A stretch of DNA of 20,397 bases, taken from IMG/VR virus record IMGVR_UViG_3300031707_000235, positions 1-20,397 of that record, one strand, 5' to 3'. Positions 6,916-12,169 of the stretch are shown piece by piece. Origin of the DNA: a virus. A model generated the notes under the pieces. That model ran no database searches and was not told where the DNA came from. It worked only from the letters and a program-made list of their open reading frames with translations. Positions within the stretch are counted from its first letter, which is position 1, and each line of letters opens with the position of its first letter. Made by a program: the position numbers and the translations under genes.

Positions 6916-7425
6916 TCATTTTTTTAAAATATCCTTAACAAATCCTGTAAATTTATCATACTCTTTAACGCTTGACATTGCTACCTCAATCCCATTATTT
7001 TCAACATGAAGAAAAAATTGGTTGTTAAACAACGCCATAATCATTAAATCAATAAAACTGTTTATATCGTGCATTTCATAATAAGTAGTACTAATTCTTC
7101 TTACAGCTACTTTATTGTTAGTTTCAAACATCTCATAAACAAAACGCAAATCATGATTGAAATAAGAAGTTGCTAATTCTATTAATTGTGAATCTTTAAA
7201 AAATAATTTACCGCTTACTTTGCCAATATTTGTATAATTATCATTGCCATCATTTGAAAACCCTTCTGTTAAAGTTATGACATCTCCTTCTTTTAAATTG
7301 TAATAGCTCAAAAAAGCAGATTTAGCCTTTGAAACAACTTCGTCTATAAAGAATTTTTCAAATTCTTGGTTGGCTTTTGAATATTGAAGATTTTGCTTAT
7401 TGTATAATTTTTTTAGCTCTTTCAT
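6916..7425 (-). CDS. Hypothetical protein
   Basis: A 169-residue protein without a recognised family. It starts with a Lys/Gln-rich helix (KELKKLYNKQNLQYSKANQEFEKF), and a middle segment (GDVITLTEG, then KLFFKDSQL) looks like a small beta barrel. A hydrophobic patch near residues 120-140 (INSFIDLMIMALFNNQFFL) is more likely core than membrane. It starts immediately after the upstream stop, using GGAGGGG encoded at the end of that gene. The last 10 codons resemble, at the DNA level, a stretch inside the downstream gene (22 identical bases, 6909-6930 and 6711-6732), which marks a local duplication. Confidence 0.6.
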   Translation of the reverse strand: MKELKKLYNKQNLQYSKANQEFEKFFIDEVVSKAKSAFLSYYNLKEGDVITLTEGFSNDGNDNYTNIGKVSGKLFFKDSQLIELATSYFNHDLRFVYEMFETNNKVAVRRISTTYYEMHDINSFIDLMIMALFNNQFFLHVENNGIEVAMSSVKEYDKFTGFVKDILKK

Positions 7426-7857
7426 TTACTTCCCCTCCAATTTTCTTAATCTTGCTTCCATGTCTTCTACTTGATTTATGAAGTCGGTTAATAGACAAAA
7501 TTTTTTAATAACACTATTATCAATCTCGAAACTAAAATCTTTATTATCTGGAGTAAATATTCCATTGCAGTAATAATAAGGGATTATTTGAATATGATGT
7601 TTATGTTTTACTAAAATTCGACATCCATAATATGGCAACTCACTAACATCTTTCCAAATACTCACTGGCTCGACACATTCTTCTTTCATGTCGATTTTAG
7701 GTTCTGGTTTCGACTCAAGGGCGTTGATTAGATTTTGCGCCCTGCTCAATACCTTCTCCACAATTCCAGTTTCTCCAGTCATTGCTCGCGCTTCTACTGA
7801 ATCAATTGCTAGTTTAAATCTCTCTAAAGCCCTCTCAACTTCGCTGACTTCACTCAT
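7426..7857 (-). CDS. DUF551-like small phage protein
   Basis: A 143-residue protein. The N-terminal 50 residues are helical. From about residue 64 comes EPVSIWKDVSELPYYGCRILVKHK, which has the W-x-x-V-S-E-x-P...ILV pattern of DUF551-type modules common in phage accessory genes, followed by CLLTDFINQVEDMEARL, a helix often ending such proteins. The function of these modules is unknown. It overlaps the upstream gene by four bases (ATGA, 7854-7857), indicating coupled translation. It ends in RKLEGK, and those codons carry GGAGGGG, the ribosome binding site for the following gene. Confidence 0.55.
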   Translation of the reverse strand: MSEVSEVERALERFKLAIDSVEARAMTGETGIVEKVLSRAQNLINALESKPEPKIDMKEECVEPVSIWKDVSELPYYGCRILVKHKHHIQIIPYYYCNGIFTPDNKDFSFEIDNSVIKKFCLLTDFINQVEDMEARLRKLEGK

Positions 7858-8285
7858 ATTCCAAGCAGCTTAAGCATTCTACACTCTTGCCATAATACCT
7901 TATGCTGCAATCCATTGCACTTTTCTTCAAGCTCCTTCGCTTTCTTTGCCCAAGCCTCACATTTCATTGCGTTAATTTTACCTCCGCATTGAGCGCAAGG
8001 ATTAGCAACTATATAAGCTTTGCGCTCTTGCAACTCTTCTTCAAGCTCTTTGTTCTTAGCTAGTAGTGCTTCGTTTTCTTTCTTTAATCTTGCATTAGCA
8101 TCATAAATTATGGCGTTATCCTGCACGACAGTAAGTAGAGCAGAAGTAATCGCTTCTAACTCTTCTTGGAGTTCTTCGATCACTTTCATCGCTTTAAAGA
8201 ATTCATTATTGGTCGGCTCAAACTCATATGATTTTTTAATATTATTAAGTTCCTCTATTCTCTCGCTTAGTGTTTTAGTTTGCAT
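7854..8285 (-). CDS. Coiled-coil protein with Cys-x-x-Cys knuckle
   Basis: A 143-residue protein dominated by a coiled coil: residues 30-90 are rich in Glu, Lys and Leu with heptad-like spacing (IEELQEELEAITSALL, then ENEALLAKNKELEEELQ). Residues 97-102 form a Cys-Ala-Gln-Cys-Gly-Gly knuckle with a further Cys at about 110, resembling half of a zinc ribbon, then a second helix. This layout is frequent in small phage early proteins of unknown role. The ATG at 8285 follows AAAGG by about 15 bases, so initiation may be weak or coupled to the preceding gene. Confidence 0.55.
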   Translation of the reverse strand: MQTKTLSERIEELNNIKKSYEFEPTNNEFFKAMKVIEELQEELEAITSALLTVVQDNAIIYDANARLKKENEALLAKNKELEEELQERKAYIVANPCAQCGGKINAMKCEAWAKKAKELEEKCNGLQHKVLWQECRMLKLLGI

Positions 8286-8309
8286 ATATTGTTATTTTAC
8301 CTTTCATAG

Positions 8310-8480
8310 TTAGTTATTATTTATTATTTTAAATTCACTATATCTCTTAGCCATCATTCTCTGTATTTTATACACCGCCCTCAAATATATCTGTTGAATA
8401 TTTTGGTAACTAGTATTCTCAATTTTAGCTATTTGGTTAAAAGTCATGTAGTAATCATAACTTCCTCTTTTGCATCTCAT
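8310..8480 (-). CDS. Small sigma-70 region 4-like HTH protein
   Basis: A 56-residue reading frame. Residues 12-42 read MTFNQIAKIENTSYQNIQQI followed by YLRAVYKIQRM. This closely follows the sigma-70 region 4.2 pattern (T-L/F-x-x-I-A...S-x-x-x-I/V-x-Q-I...R-A-x-x-K-I), the helix-turn-helix that reads -35 boxes. No other sigma regions are present, so it could be a detached region-4 module, an anti-sigma-like adaptor, or simply a small HTH regulator. The ATG at 8480 has no Shine-Dalgarno sequence; an internal ATG at about residue 12 has AGAGGAAG roughly 15 bases upstream and would keep the whole HTH. It lies directly downstream of the structured non-coding region. Confidence 0.6.
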   Translation of the reverse strand: MRCKRGSYDYYMTFNQIAKIENTSYQNIQQIYLRAVYKIQRMMAKRYSEFKIINNN

Positions 8481-8559
8481 ATTGTTTCAATGATTAATTA
8501 AATATTTACAAAGCAACGCTGTAAACTAAGATAGGCGTGCAATAACGCCTTGTTTTATT

Positions 8560-8630
8560 TGTGCGACTGGATTTGAACCAGCGATATATTAACTTTCATT
8601 AACTGCCTTATACCAACTATGCTATCGACA
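8560..8630 (-). ncRNA. tRNA-like fold (degenerate, GAA anticodon position)
   Basis: Read on the minus strand it has a canonical T-arm (CTGG-TTCAAAT-CCAG), a D-loop-like GCATAGTTGGTATAAGGC with the conserved GG, and a 5-bp anticodon stem (GTTAA/TTAAT). The loop TGAAAG would present GAA (Phe). Two features fail for a working tRNA: the anticodon loop has 6 bases instead of 7, and the acceptor strands TGTCGA/TCGCACA pair only if one C is bulged. The D-stem also has an A-G mismatch and no CCA is encoded. It may be a decayed tRNA or a tRNA-like domain of the larger RNA. Confidence 0.45.
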
Positions 8631-8740
8631 CTCTCTTAATTCGTGATTAGTCTTTCGACACAGCGTTGCCATAAAAATATTTATAAAGTCGCAATCAATA
8701 GAAGTTGTACTTGCTTCTATTAGTCTTTACCCTCCTACCC

Positions 8741-8796
8741 CTACAAAAGAATCAGATTTAGATACCTATGGCAAGTCTTTGTAGAACCCCAGTATC
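8741..8796 (-). ncRNA. Possible H-type pseudoknot inside the structured region
   Basis: On the minus strand, GATACTGG (8796-8789) can pair with CCA-tag-GTATC (8771-8761). CTACAAAGA (8784-8776), which lies between these two strands, can pair with TCTTTTGTAG (8750-8741) with one bulge. The two helices interleave, which is the definition of an H-type pseudoknot. They could instead be mutually exclusive alternatives. Confidence 0.35.
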
Positions 8797-8850
8797 GTAG
8801 CAACATGACCTGTTGTTGCCCGTGTAGATTGCGACCATAAAAATATTCTA

Positions 8851-8927
8851 GCGCAGGGTTAAGAATCGAATCTCAATCTCTTTAAGCCTTCTTGAACCTA
8901 ACCAATAACTTCTTAAAAGATCCCAGC
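8851..8927 (-). ncRNA. Second tRNA-like fold without D-arm
   Basis: An acceptor-like stem GCTGGG (8927-8922) pairs with CCCTGC (8858-8853) at five of six positions. Directly stacked on it is a T-arm-like hairpin TTGAG-ATTCGATT-CTTAA (8876-8859), one base longer in the loop than a normal T-loop. A long arm, TCTTTTAAG (8920-8912) with CTTAAAGA (8886-8879), replaces the anticodon arm, and there is no D-stem. This resembles the tRNA-like half of tmRNA in outline, but no tag reading frame or CCA is present. Confidence 0.35.
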
Positions 8928-8932
8928 TTGTA

Positions 8933-8992
8933 TTATAAAAACACCCACAGCCAAGTAAGCTTTTCCTTCTCTTTTTTAAAAGGCTGTGGATG
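8933..8992 (-). terminator. Rho-independent terminator-like hairpin
   Basis: On the minus strand CATCCACAGCC (8992-8982) pairs with GGCTGTGGGTG (8952-8942) over 11 bp with one G-U pair, followed at once by TTTTTATAAT. The 29-base loop contains a further CTTTT/AAAAG pairing. It could end the rusA operon, or end a short RNA of about 100 bases begun at about 9035, or act as an attenuator inside the longer RNA. Confidence 0.6.
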
Positions 8993-9041
8993 CTATCCCT
9001 AGAATAAATAATACCACTTCTTTAACCTAGGGATAAAAATT

Positions 9042-9069
9042 ATTATCAAAGTTAATTCTTATTATGCAA
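9042..9069 (-). promoter_or_regulatory. Minus-strand promoter-like element, copy A
   Basis: The minus strand reads TTGCATAATAAGAATT beginning at 9069. Sixteen bases after the TTGCAT comes GATAAT (9047-9042), matching the -10 consensus at five of six positions. The same 16-base box recurs exactly at 16551-16566, again with a good -10 at 16-base spacing. The expected start, near 9035, coincides with the first hairpin of the non-coding region. The -35 box is not the standard TTGACA. Confidence 0.5.
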
Positions 9070-9132
9070 TAGACAAAATGCAAATAAATAAAAATAAATT
9101 ACTTGACATGATTTAGCTTAGGGATTCAAGGT

Positions 9133-9495
9133 TTAAAGATTTTGTATTACTATTTTACCTTCATCACCCCACCATTTTGAAGCTTCAATATTATAAATAA
9201 TTTTATCTTGTTCTAAGAGTGCGTCATTAACCGCCTTAAGTAAATTATCAAGGTCGGGAGTGTTTCTATGAGCTTGTCCACGCATTAAGTCTTTTTTCTT
9301 TTGCGACCAAGCTTTAGGCATAGACAAGTAAAAAACTATTTTATAAGAATCTGATATTTTAAAGCTTCCTGTCTTTAAGCGTAACTCATCACAAAAAGCT
9401 CTGTACTGCAAAACGCAAGGTCTTTTTTTCCACTTATCTGCACGAGTCATGCGTGGTTTAGTATTTGGCTCTATGTAGATTATTATGTTACTCAT
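9133..9495 (-). CDS. rusA: RusA-family Holliday junction resolvase
   Basis: A 120-residue protein, the usual size of RusA. The N-terminus KPRMTRADKWKKRP matches the RusA opening. The active-site region TPDLDNLLKAVNDALL contains Asp81, Asp83 and Asp91, corresponding to the catalytic aspartates that bind magnesium, followed by the KIIYNIEASKWWGDEGKIVI strand pair. The enzyme acts as a dimer to cut four-way DNA junctions during phage recombination and before packaging. It is the last coding gene before the non-coding region, and starts 1 base after the upstream stop with AAGGA as ribosome binding site. Confidence 0.85.
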   Translation of the reverse strand: MSNIIIYIEPNTKPRMTRADKWKKRPCVLQYRAFCDELRLKTGSFKISDSYKIVFYLSMPKAWSQKKKDLMRGQAHRNTPDLDNLLKAVNDALLEQDKIIYNIEASKWWGDEGKIVIQNL

Positions 9496-9783
9496 TTACA
9501 AATCCTTATTTTTAAATCTCCGATGTTGTCCAGTTGACCTATTATCTCTGGAAGCTCTAAGCATAACCACATATTTTGGATTTTTTACTTCCGCATAAGA
9601 ATACTCATGATTTCCATCTGCGTACTCTTTCACTATATTTTTTTGCTTTATCACTTCAAAATCAAGCTTATGCACTAATCCACAGTCGCAGCAAGCCATT
9701 TTATAGCCTTTCATCTGGGGCTTAATCCAATCTGACCAACCATCCTCATTTTCCACGATTACTGGAAATTTTTTTCCGCTCAT
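9496..9783 (-). CDS. Conserved phage hypothetical protein with CCxC motif
   Basis: A 95-residue protein. It has MACCDCGLVHKLDFEV near residue 30, and a C-terminal VVMLRASRDNRSTGQHRRF. I recall this CCDCGLVH...R-A-x-R-x-N-R-x-T/S pattern from short uncharacterised phage proteins, often near replication genes. The clustered cysteines and His suggest a metal site and the basic end suggests nucleic-acid contact, but no function is established. It directly precedes rusA in the operon, one base apart, and its own start follows AAAAGGAAA, a good ribosome binding site. Confidence 0.6.
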   Translation of the reverse strand: MSGKKFPVIVENEDGWSDWIKPQMKGYKMACCDCGLVHKLDFEVIKQKNIVKEYADGNHEYSYAEVKNPKYVVMLRASRDNRSTGQHRRFKNKDL

Positions 9784-10062
9784 TTATTTCCTTTTTAGTT
9801 TTTCTTTAAGCATTGCTTCTGCGGTACCATAAGCAACTTCCGCTATATCAGCCGCTACATCTCCATAATTAATCATGGTCTTGTAATTTTTTAAATAAAA
9901 AGATTGCTCAAACATAACAGCCGCAAACTTCATAGCACAGTCATCAACATACTTCTCACAAAGCATATCAAAACCAAACTCGTTCTCATGAAGCTTTTTG
10001 TCTTCAAGAGCTTCTAATCTTGCGTCTACTTCTGCGTTAATATCGTATTGTGTTTTTATCAT
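9784..10062 (-). CDS. Hypothetical helical protein
   Basis: A 92-residue, mostly helical protein of unknown family, with an acidic N-terminal half (INAEVDARLEALEDKKLHE) and a lysine-rich end (AMLKEKLKRK). No membrane segment or cysteine motif stands out. Its start overlaps the stop of the upstream zinc-ribbon-like gene by four bases (ATGA, 10059-10062), with AAGGAG as ribosome binding site, so the pair is coupled. Confidence 0.55.
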   Translation of the reverse strand: MIKTQYDINAEVDARLEALEDKKLHENEFGFDMLCEKYVDDCAMKFAAVMFEQSFYLKNYKTMINYGDVAADIAEVAYGTAEAMLKEKLKRK

Positions 10063-10277
10063 TCGTCAAACTCCTTATAATATTGACCAGTTCTAATTAT
10101 TTGCCCCTTAACCTCACACTTACAAATCAAGTCCTTAAGATAAGTCTTTTGCGCCCAAACCCCAACCCATCTATCTTTACAAGAAAGACAGATTAATTCA
10201 GCTACATGATGAGGCTGGTTATTCTCTTTGTATTCCTGCAAGTCTATAACATTATCTTGGGGGGAATTTTCCGTCAT
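10059..10277 (-). CDS. Small zinc-ribbon-like phage protein
   Basis: A 72-residue protein. The centre reads VAELICLSCKDRWVGVWAQKTYLKDLICKCEVKGQIIRTG, with a C-x-x-C pair (LSC context) and a second C-x-C pair about 22 residues later. That is the spacing of a small zinc ribbon, in the style of the widespread phage sequence Ala-Glu-x-x-C-x-x-C-x-x-x-W. The function is unknown; such ribbons usually bind nucleic acid or protein. The start at 10277 overlaps the end of the upstream 57-residue gene by 26 bases. Confidence 0.6.
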   Translation of the reverse strand: MTENSPQDNVIDLQEYKENNQPHHVAELICLSCKDRWVGVWAQKTYLKDLICKCEVKGQIIRTGQYYKEFDE

Positions 10278-10425
10278 AATCTACAGTTATTTCTTTAATA
10301 TTATCAAGCTTAACCGCTGATTCCTCTATTATAGATTTATCAACTCTCCCCTCAAAGATTGCTTTAATATAAGCCTTTTCTTTTTCCCCCACTGGTTTAT
10401 CTGTTTTTATATGCTTTAGAATCAT
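10252..10425 (-). CDS. Small hypothetical protein (57 residues)
   Basis: A short open frame filling an otherwise empty gap between the GNAT gene and the zinc-ribbon-like gene. The product begins MILKHIKTDKPVGEKEKAY and ends with EITVDYDGKFPPR; it is charged and probably soluble, with no recognised family. Codon use resembles the neighbours, and its end overlaps the next gene by 26 bases as in a compact operon. The ribosome binding site is weak (TGAGAAT). Confidence 0.5.
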   Translation of the reverse strand: MILKHIKTDKPVGEKEKAYIKAIFEGRVDKSIIEESAVKLDNIKEITVDYDGKFPPR

Positions 10426-10449
10426 TTTTAATTCTCAATATATTATCTT

Positions 10450-10818
10450 TCATAAAACCATACTCCTAACTGCTTTTTTATTAAACTGTTTAATCTCGTC
10501 CATTAAATCATTTGCTAACGCATAACCAAAAACATCATCGAAAGTAGCAATCTTGATAAAGCAACTCTTTTCAAGTAACTTGATCGAAGCCTCGTTATCT
10601 TTCTTAACTAATGCAACCAGTCTTGGAATATCTAACCTTTTACATTTTTTTAAATACTTTGGCAACTCAATTGACATTACGCCTTGATTCCAATATTCCT
10701 CAATTAGAGAGTATTCTAGGTGGGGTAAGCCATTCCTTTGTTGCTTTATAAGTCTAATATAACCAATTACTTTACTGCCTATTCTTAACTCGTTTACATT
10801 AAAGATCCTTGGAATCAT
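10450..10818 (-). CDS. GNAT-like acetyltransferase
   Basis: A 122-residue protein with the outline of a GNAT fold. Strands at residues 11-22 (RIGSKVIGYIRL) and 34-39 (LEYSLI) lead to motif A around EEYWNQGVMSIELPKYLKK, where acetyl-CoA would bind, then LVALVKKDNEASIKLLEKSC, the typical N-x-x-S-x-x-L-x-E-K-x-G/C-F motif B. The canonical Q/R-x-x-G-x-G/A loop is only partly kept (NQGVMS), so activity is uncertain. It begins inside the ImmA/IrrE gene, overlapping it by 20 bases, so the two proteins are made together. A substrate cannot be read from sequence. Confidence 0.6.
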   Translation of the reverse strand: MIPRIFNVNELRIGSKVIGYIRLIKQQRNGLPHLEYSLIEEYWNQGVMSIELPKYLKKCKRLDIPRLVALVKKDNEASIKLLEKSCFIKIATFDDVFGYALANDLMDEIKQFNKKAVRSMVL

Positions 10819-11335
10819 TTTGGTTAGTTAATTTTGAAGTTATTTCTTCTTTTAAGGTTTTAATTCTGAATTCCATTGCTTGATAAGATACTTGAAAAAT
10901 CTTAGCAATCTCCTTTAGACCATCTTCGTTAATTTTATTGTCGATAATTACTTTTTTTTCTAAAGCATGTTTTATTATTAAGTCTTCTGGCATTAGAATG
11001 CTTGCTCCAAATTTATTTGCCTCTATTTCTTCTTGGTCTCCAATGTTAAAATTATCTAGGCTTCTATATTTTACCGAATCCATGGTTCCAAGATCCCCCA
11101 TTTCCATAGTATGATACATAAAATGCCCCAACTCATGAGCCATTGTAAAACGCTGTCTGTAGTAATGGTCTTTTTTATTAACAGAAATTTTATAGCCACC
11201 ATCTTGCTTTTTTCTAATTTGCCCAGCAATTCCTTCTGGTAACTCTGCGTTTTTATCAAGCTCAATTCCCCAGCAATGAATTATTGCCTCAACATTAACT
11301 GGAGCGTTGCTTAAATATTGTTTAATTTCTGACAT
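10799..11335 (-). CDS. ImmA/IrrE-family metallopeptidase
   Basis: A 178-residue protein. The zinc-protease motif HELGH is at residues 67-71 (FTMAHELGHFMYH), followed by EIEANKFGASILMPEDLI, where Glu105 would be the third zinc ligand. This pair of motifs is diagnostic of ImmA/IrrE (COG2856) proteins. The C-terminal 50 residues (LKEIAKIFQVSYQAMEFRIK) are helical and HTH-like, as often found after the protease core. Known members cleave repressors (ICEBs1 ImmA cuts ImmR; IrrE cuts DdrO). Here no Xre repressor gene sits next to it; instead it is fused by overlap to a GNAT gene. Its target might be the HTH-like protein at 15615-15944 or a repressor outside the window. Confidence 0.85.
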   Translation of the reverse strand: MSEIKQYLSNAPVNVEAIIHCWGIELDKNAELPEGIAGQIRKKQDGGYKISVNKKDHYYRQRFTMAHELGHFMYHTMEMGDLGTMDSVKYRSLDNFNIGDQEEIEANKFGASILMPEDLIIKHALEKKVIIDNKINEDGLKEIAKIFQVSYQAMEFRIKTLKEEITSKLTNQNDSKDL

Positions 11336-11362
11336 ATAACCTTTTTAATATTCTTGGTTGCA

Positions 11363-11539
11363 TTAAGCTATTTGTTTCCATTGATTTTTTTCTACTTTAG
11401 CAAAGAAACTCTCTTTAGTAACAAGCTCCTCCACTTTCTTATCTTCAATCTTGATTCTTACAATTGAAGTATCAAAGCTGGCAGTAATTACTCTGCCATG
11501 CTTATCTTTCCACTTTTGAATTATGTTTTTACGGGTCAT
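11363..11539 (-). CDS. Small hypothetical protein (58 residues)
   Basis: A short frame between ssb and the ImmA-like gene. The product begins MTRKNIIQKWKDKHGRVITA and continues with SFDTSIVRIKIEDKKVEELV; it is basic at the N-terminus and alternates strand-like and helical segments. No family was recognised. The ATG at 11539 has no clear Shine-Dalgarno sequence. Upstream, between it and ssb, is a small AGCC/GGCT hairpin (about 11562-11573). Good codon continuity and lack of any other feature in the gap support it. Confidence 0.5.
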   Translation of the reverse strand: MTRKNIIQKWKDKHGRVITASFDTSIVRIKIEDKKVEELVTKESFFAKVEKNQWKQIA

Positions 11540-11583
11540 GTTTATTTAATTAGGGTTATGAAGCCTTGTGGCTCTAGGTTAGA

Positions 11584-11997
11584 TCAAAAAGTGATTGAAT
11601 CTGAATCTTCCGCTTCACTCACAAACCCATTACCCTTATCAACTGAATGTTGAGAGATTCCCTCTTCTTTCTCTTTGCCTTTGATAATATCAATCACGCT
11701 GGCAATGATTTTAGTGCTAGGAACCTCAACACCTTCTTTGTTCTTATAAGTGCCATATTCAAGCTCACCTTCTAAATAGACCTTACTTCCTTTGTCTAGG
11801 TATTGACAGACTTTAGCTAAAGAACCCCAGCAAGAAATATTATGCCAAGATGTTTTTTCTTGCCTCTCTCCAGCTTCATTTTTCCACTTTTTGCTAGTTG
11901 CAAGTGAAAAGTTAGCATAGTCTTTTCCGTTTTGCGTTTGACCAATAGCGGGTGTTTTTCCCAAAACGCCCACTAGAATTGTTTTTGATACTGACAT
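11584..11997 (-). CDS. ssb: Single-stranded DNA-binding protein
   Basis: A 137-residue OB-fold SSB. The order of elements is typical: an N-terminal strand (KTILVGVLGKTPAIG), NFSLATSKKW, then TSWHNISCWGSLAKVCQYLDKG and KVYLEGELEYGTYKNKEG. The tail is short, ending EAEDSDSITF, a slightly altered form of the acidic DDDIPF-type tip that recruits repair and replication proteins. It coats single-stranded DNA during phage replication and fits the YqaJ/RecT pair upstream. A strong AAGGAG at 12003-12008, which also provides the end of the upstream small membrane-protein gene, sets the start. Confidence 0.9.
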   Translation of the reverse strand: MSVSKTILVGVLGKTPAIGQTQNGKDYANFSLATSKKWKNEAGERQEKTSWHNISCWGSLAKVCQYLDKGSKVYLEGELEYGTYKNKEGVEVPSTKIIASVIDIIKGKEKEEGISQHSVDKGNGFVSEAEDSDSITF

Positions 11998-12000
11998 TTT

Positions 12001-12168
12001 TTACTCCTTTTTGTTATTAAAAATTTTATCACAAGTTTCTTTACCTAGATTGAGTTCTAGGCAAGATATTTTGTAATATTCTTGCTTTGTATGATTAGCA
12101 CAGGATTCAATATAAGCTCCTACAATGATTACTGCAATAAAACCAAATAAATAAATCACTTCATCCAT
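12001..12168 (-). CDS. Small single-pass membrane protein (55 residues)
   Basis: A short gene between ssb and the 12170-12694 gene. The product starts MDEVIYLFGFIAVIIVGAYI, a membrane helix, and continues with a 35-residue tail containing four cysteines in all (Cys23, Cys36, Cys46 and others nearby). A perfect AAGGAG lies 6 bases before the ATG, formed by the last codons of the upstream gene; the start is 1 base after that stop. Function unknown. Confidence 0.6.
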   Translation of the reverse strand: MDEVIYLFGFIAVIIVGAYIESCANHTKQEYYKISCLELNLGKETCDKIFNNKKE

Positions 12169-12169
12169 T

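Larger units (their letters stand above)
8510..9036 (-). ncRNA. Candidate large structured non-coding RNA
   Basis: The only long gene-free stretch of the window (8481-9132) has no convincing reading frame but many perfect inverted repeats. These are 8994-9002 with 9027-9035 (9 bp), 8942-8952 with 8982-8992 (11 bp, one G-U), 8827-8835 with 8688-8696 (9 bp), 8800-8805 with 8814-8819 (6 bp), 8697-8704 with 8714-8721 (8 bp), 8660-8669 with 8513-8522 (10 bp), and 8534-8537 with 8546-8549 (4 bp). The 9-bp pair encloses three hairpins, forming a four-way junction, and the 10-bp pair encloses a tRNA-like fold. A promoter-like element at 9042-9069 places a start near 9035, exactly where the first hairpin begins. 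Phage-borne ornate RNAs such as GOLLD and ROOL are known to lie beside tRNAs; membership here is a guess. A decayed tRNA array is the main alternative. Confidence 0.5.

Noticed and set aside
8761-8838. A 26-residue minus-strand reading frame (MVAIYTGNNRS...) in the structured region.
   Set aside because: No ribosome binding site, and its bases are explained by the overlapping stems.
8640-8850. Group I intron, suggested by two copies of AAAGACTAAT that resemble the conserved R element.
   Set aside because: No matching P, Q and S elements or G-binding site could be laid out, and no interrupted gene flanks the region.
8510-8940. tmRNA (ssrA), because of the tRNA-like ends and a possible pseudoknot.
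   Set aside because: There is no tag reading frame ending in Ala-Ala, no encoded CCA, and the acceptor halves at the two ends do not pair with each other.
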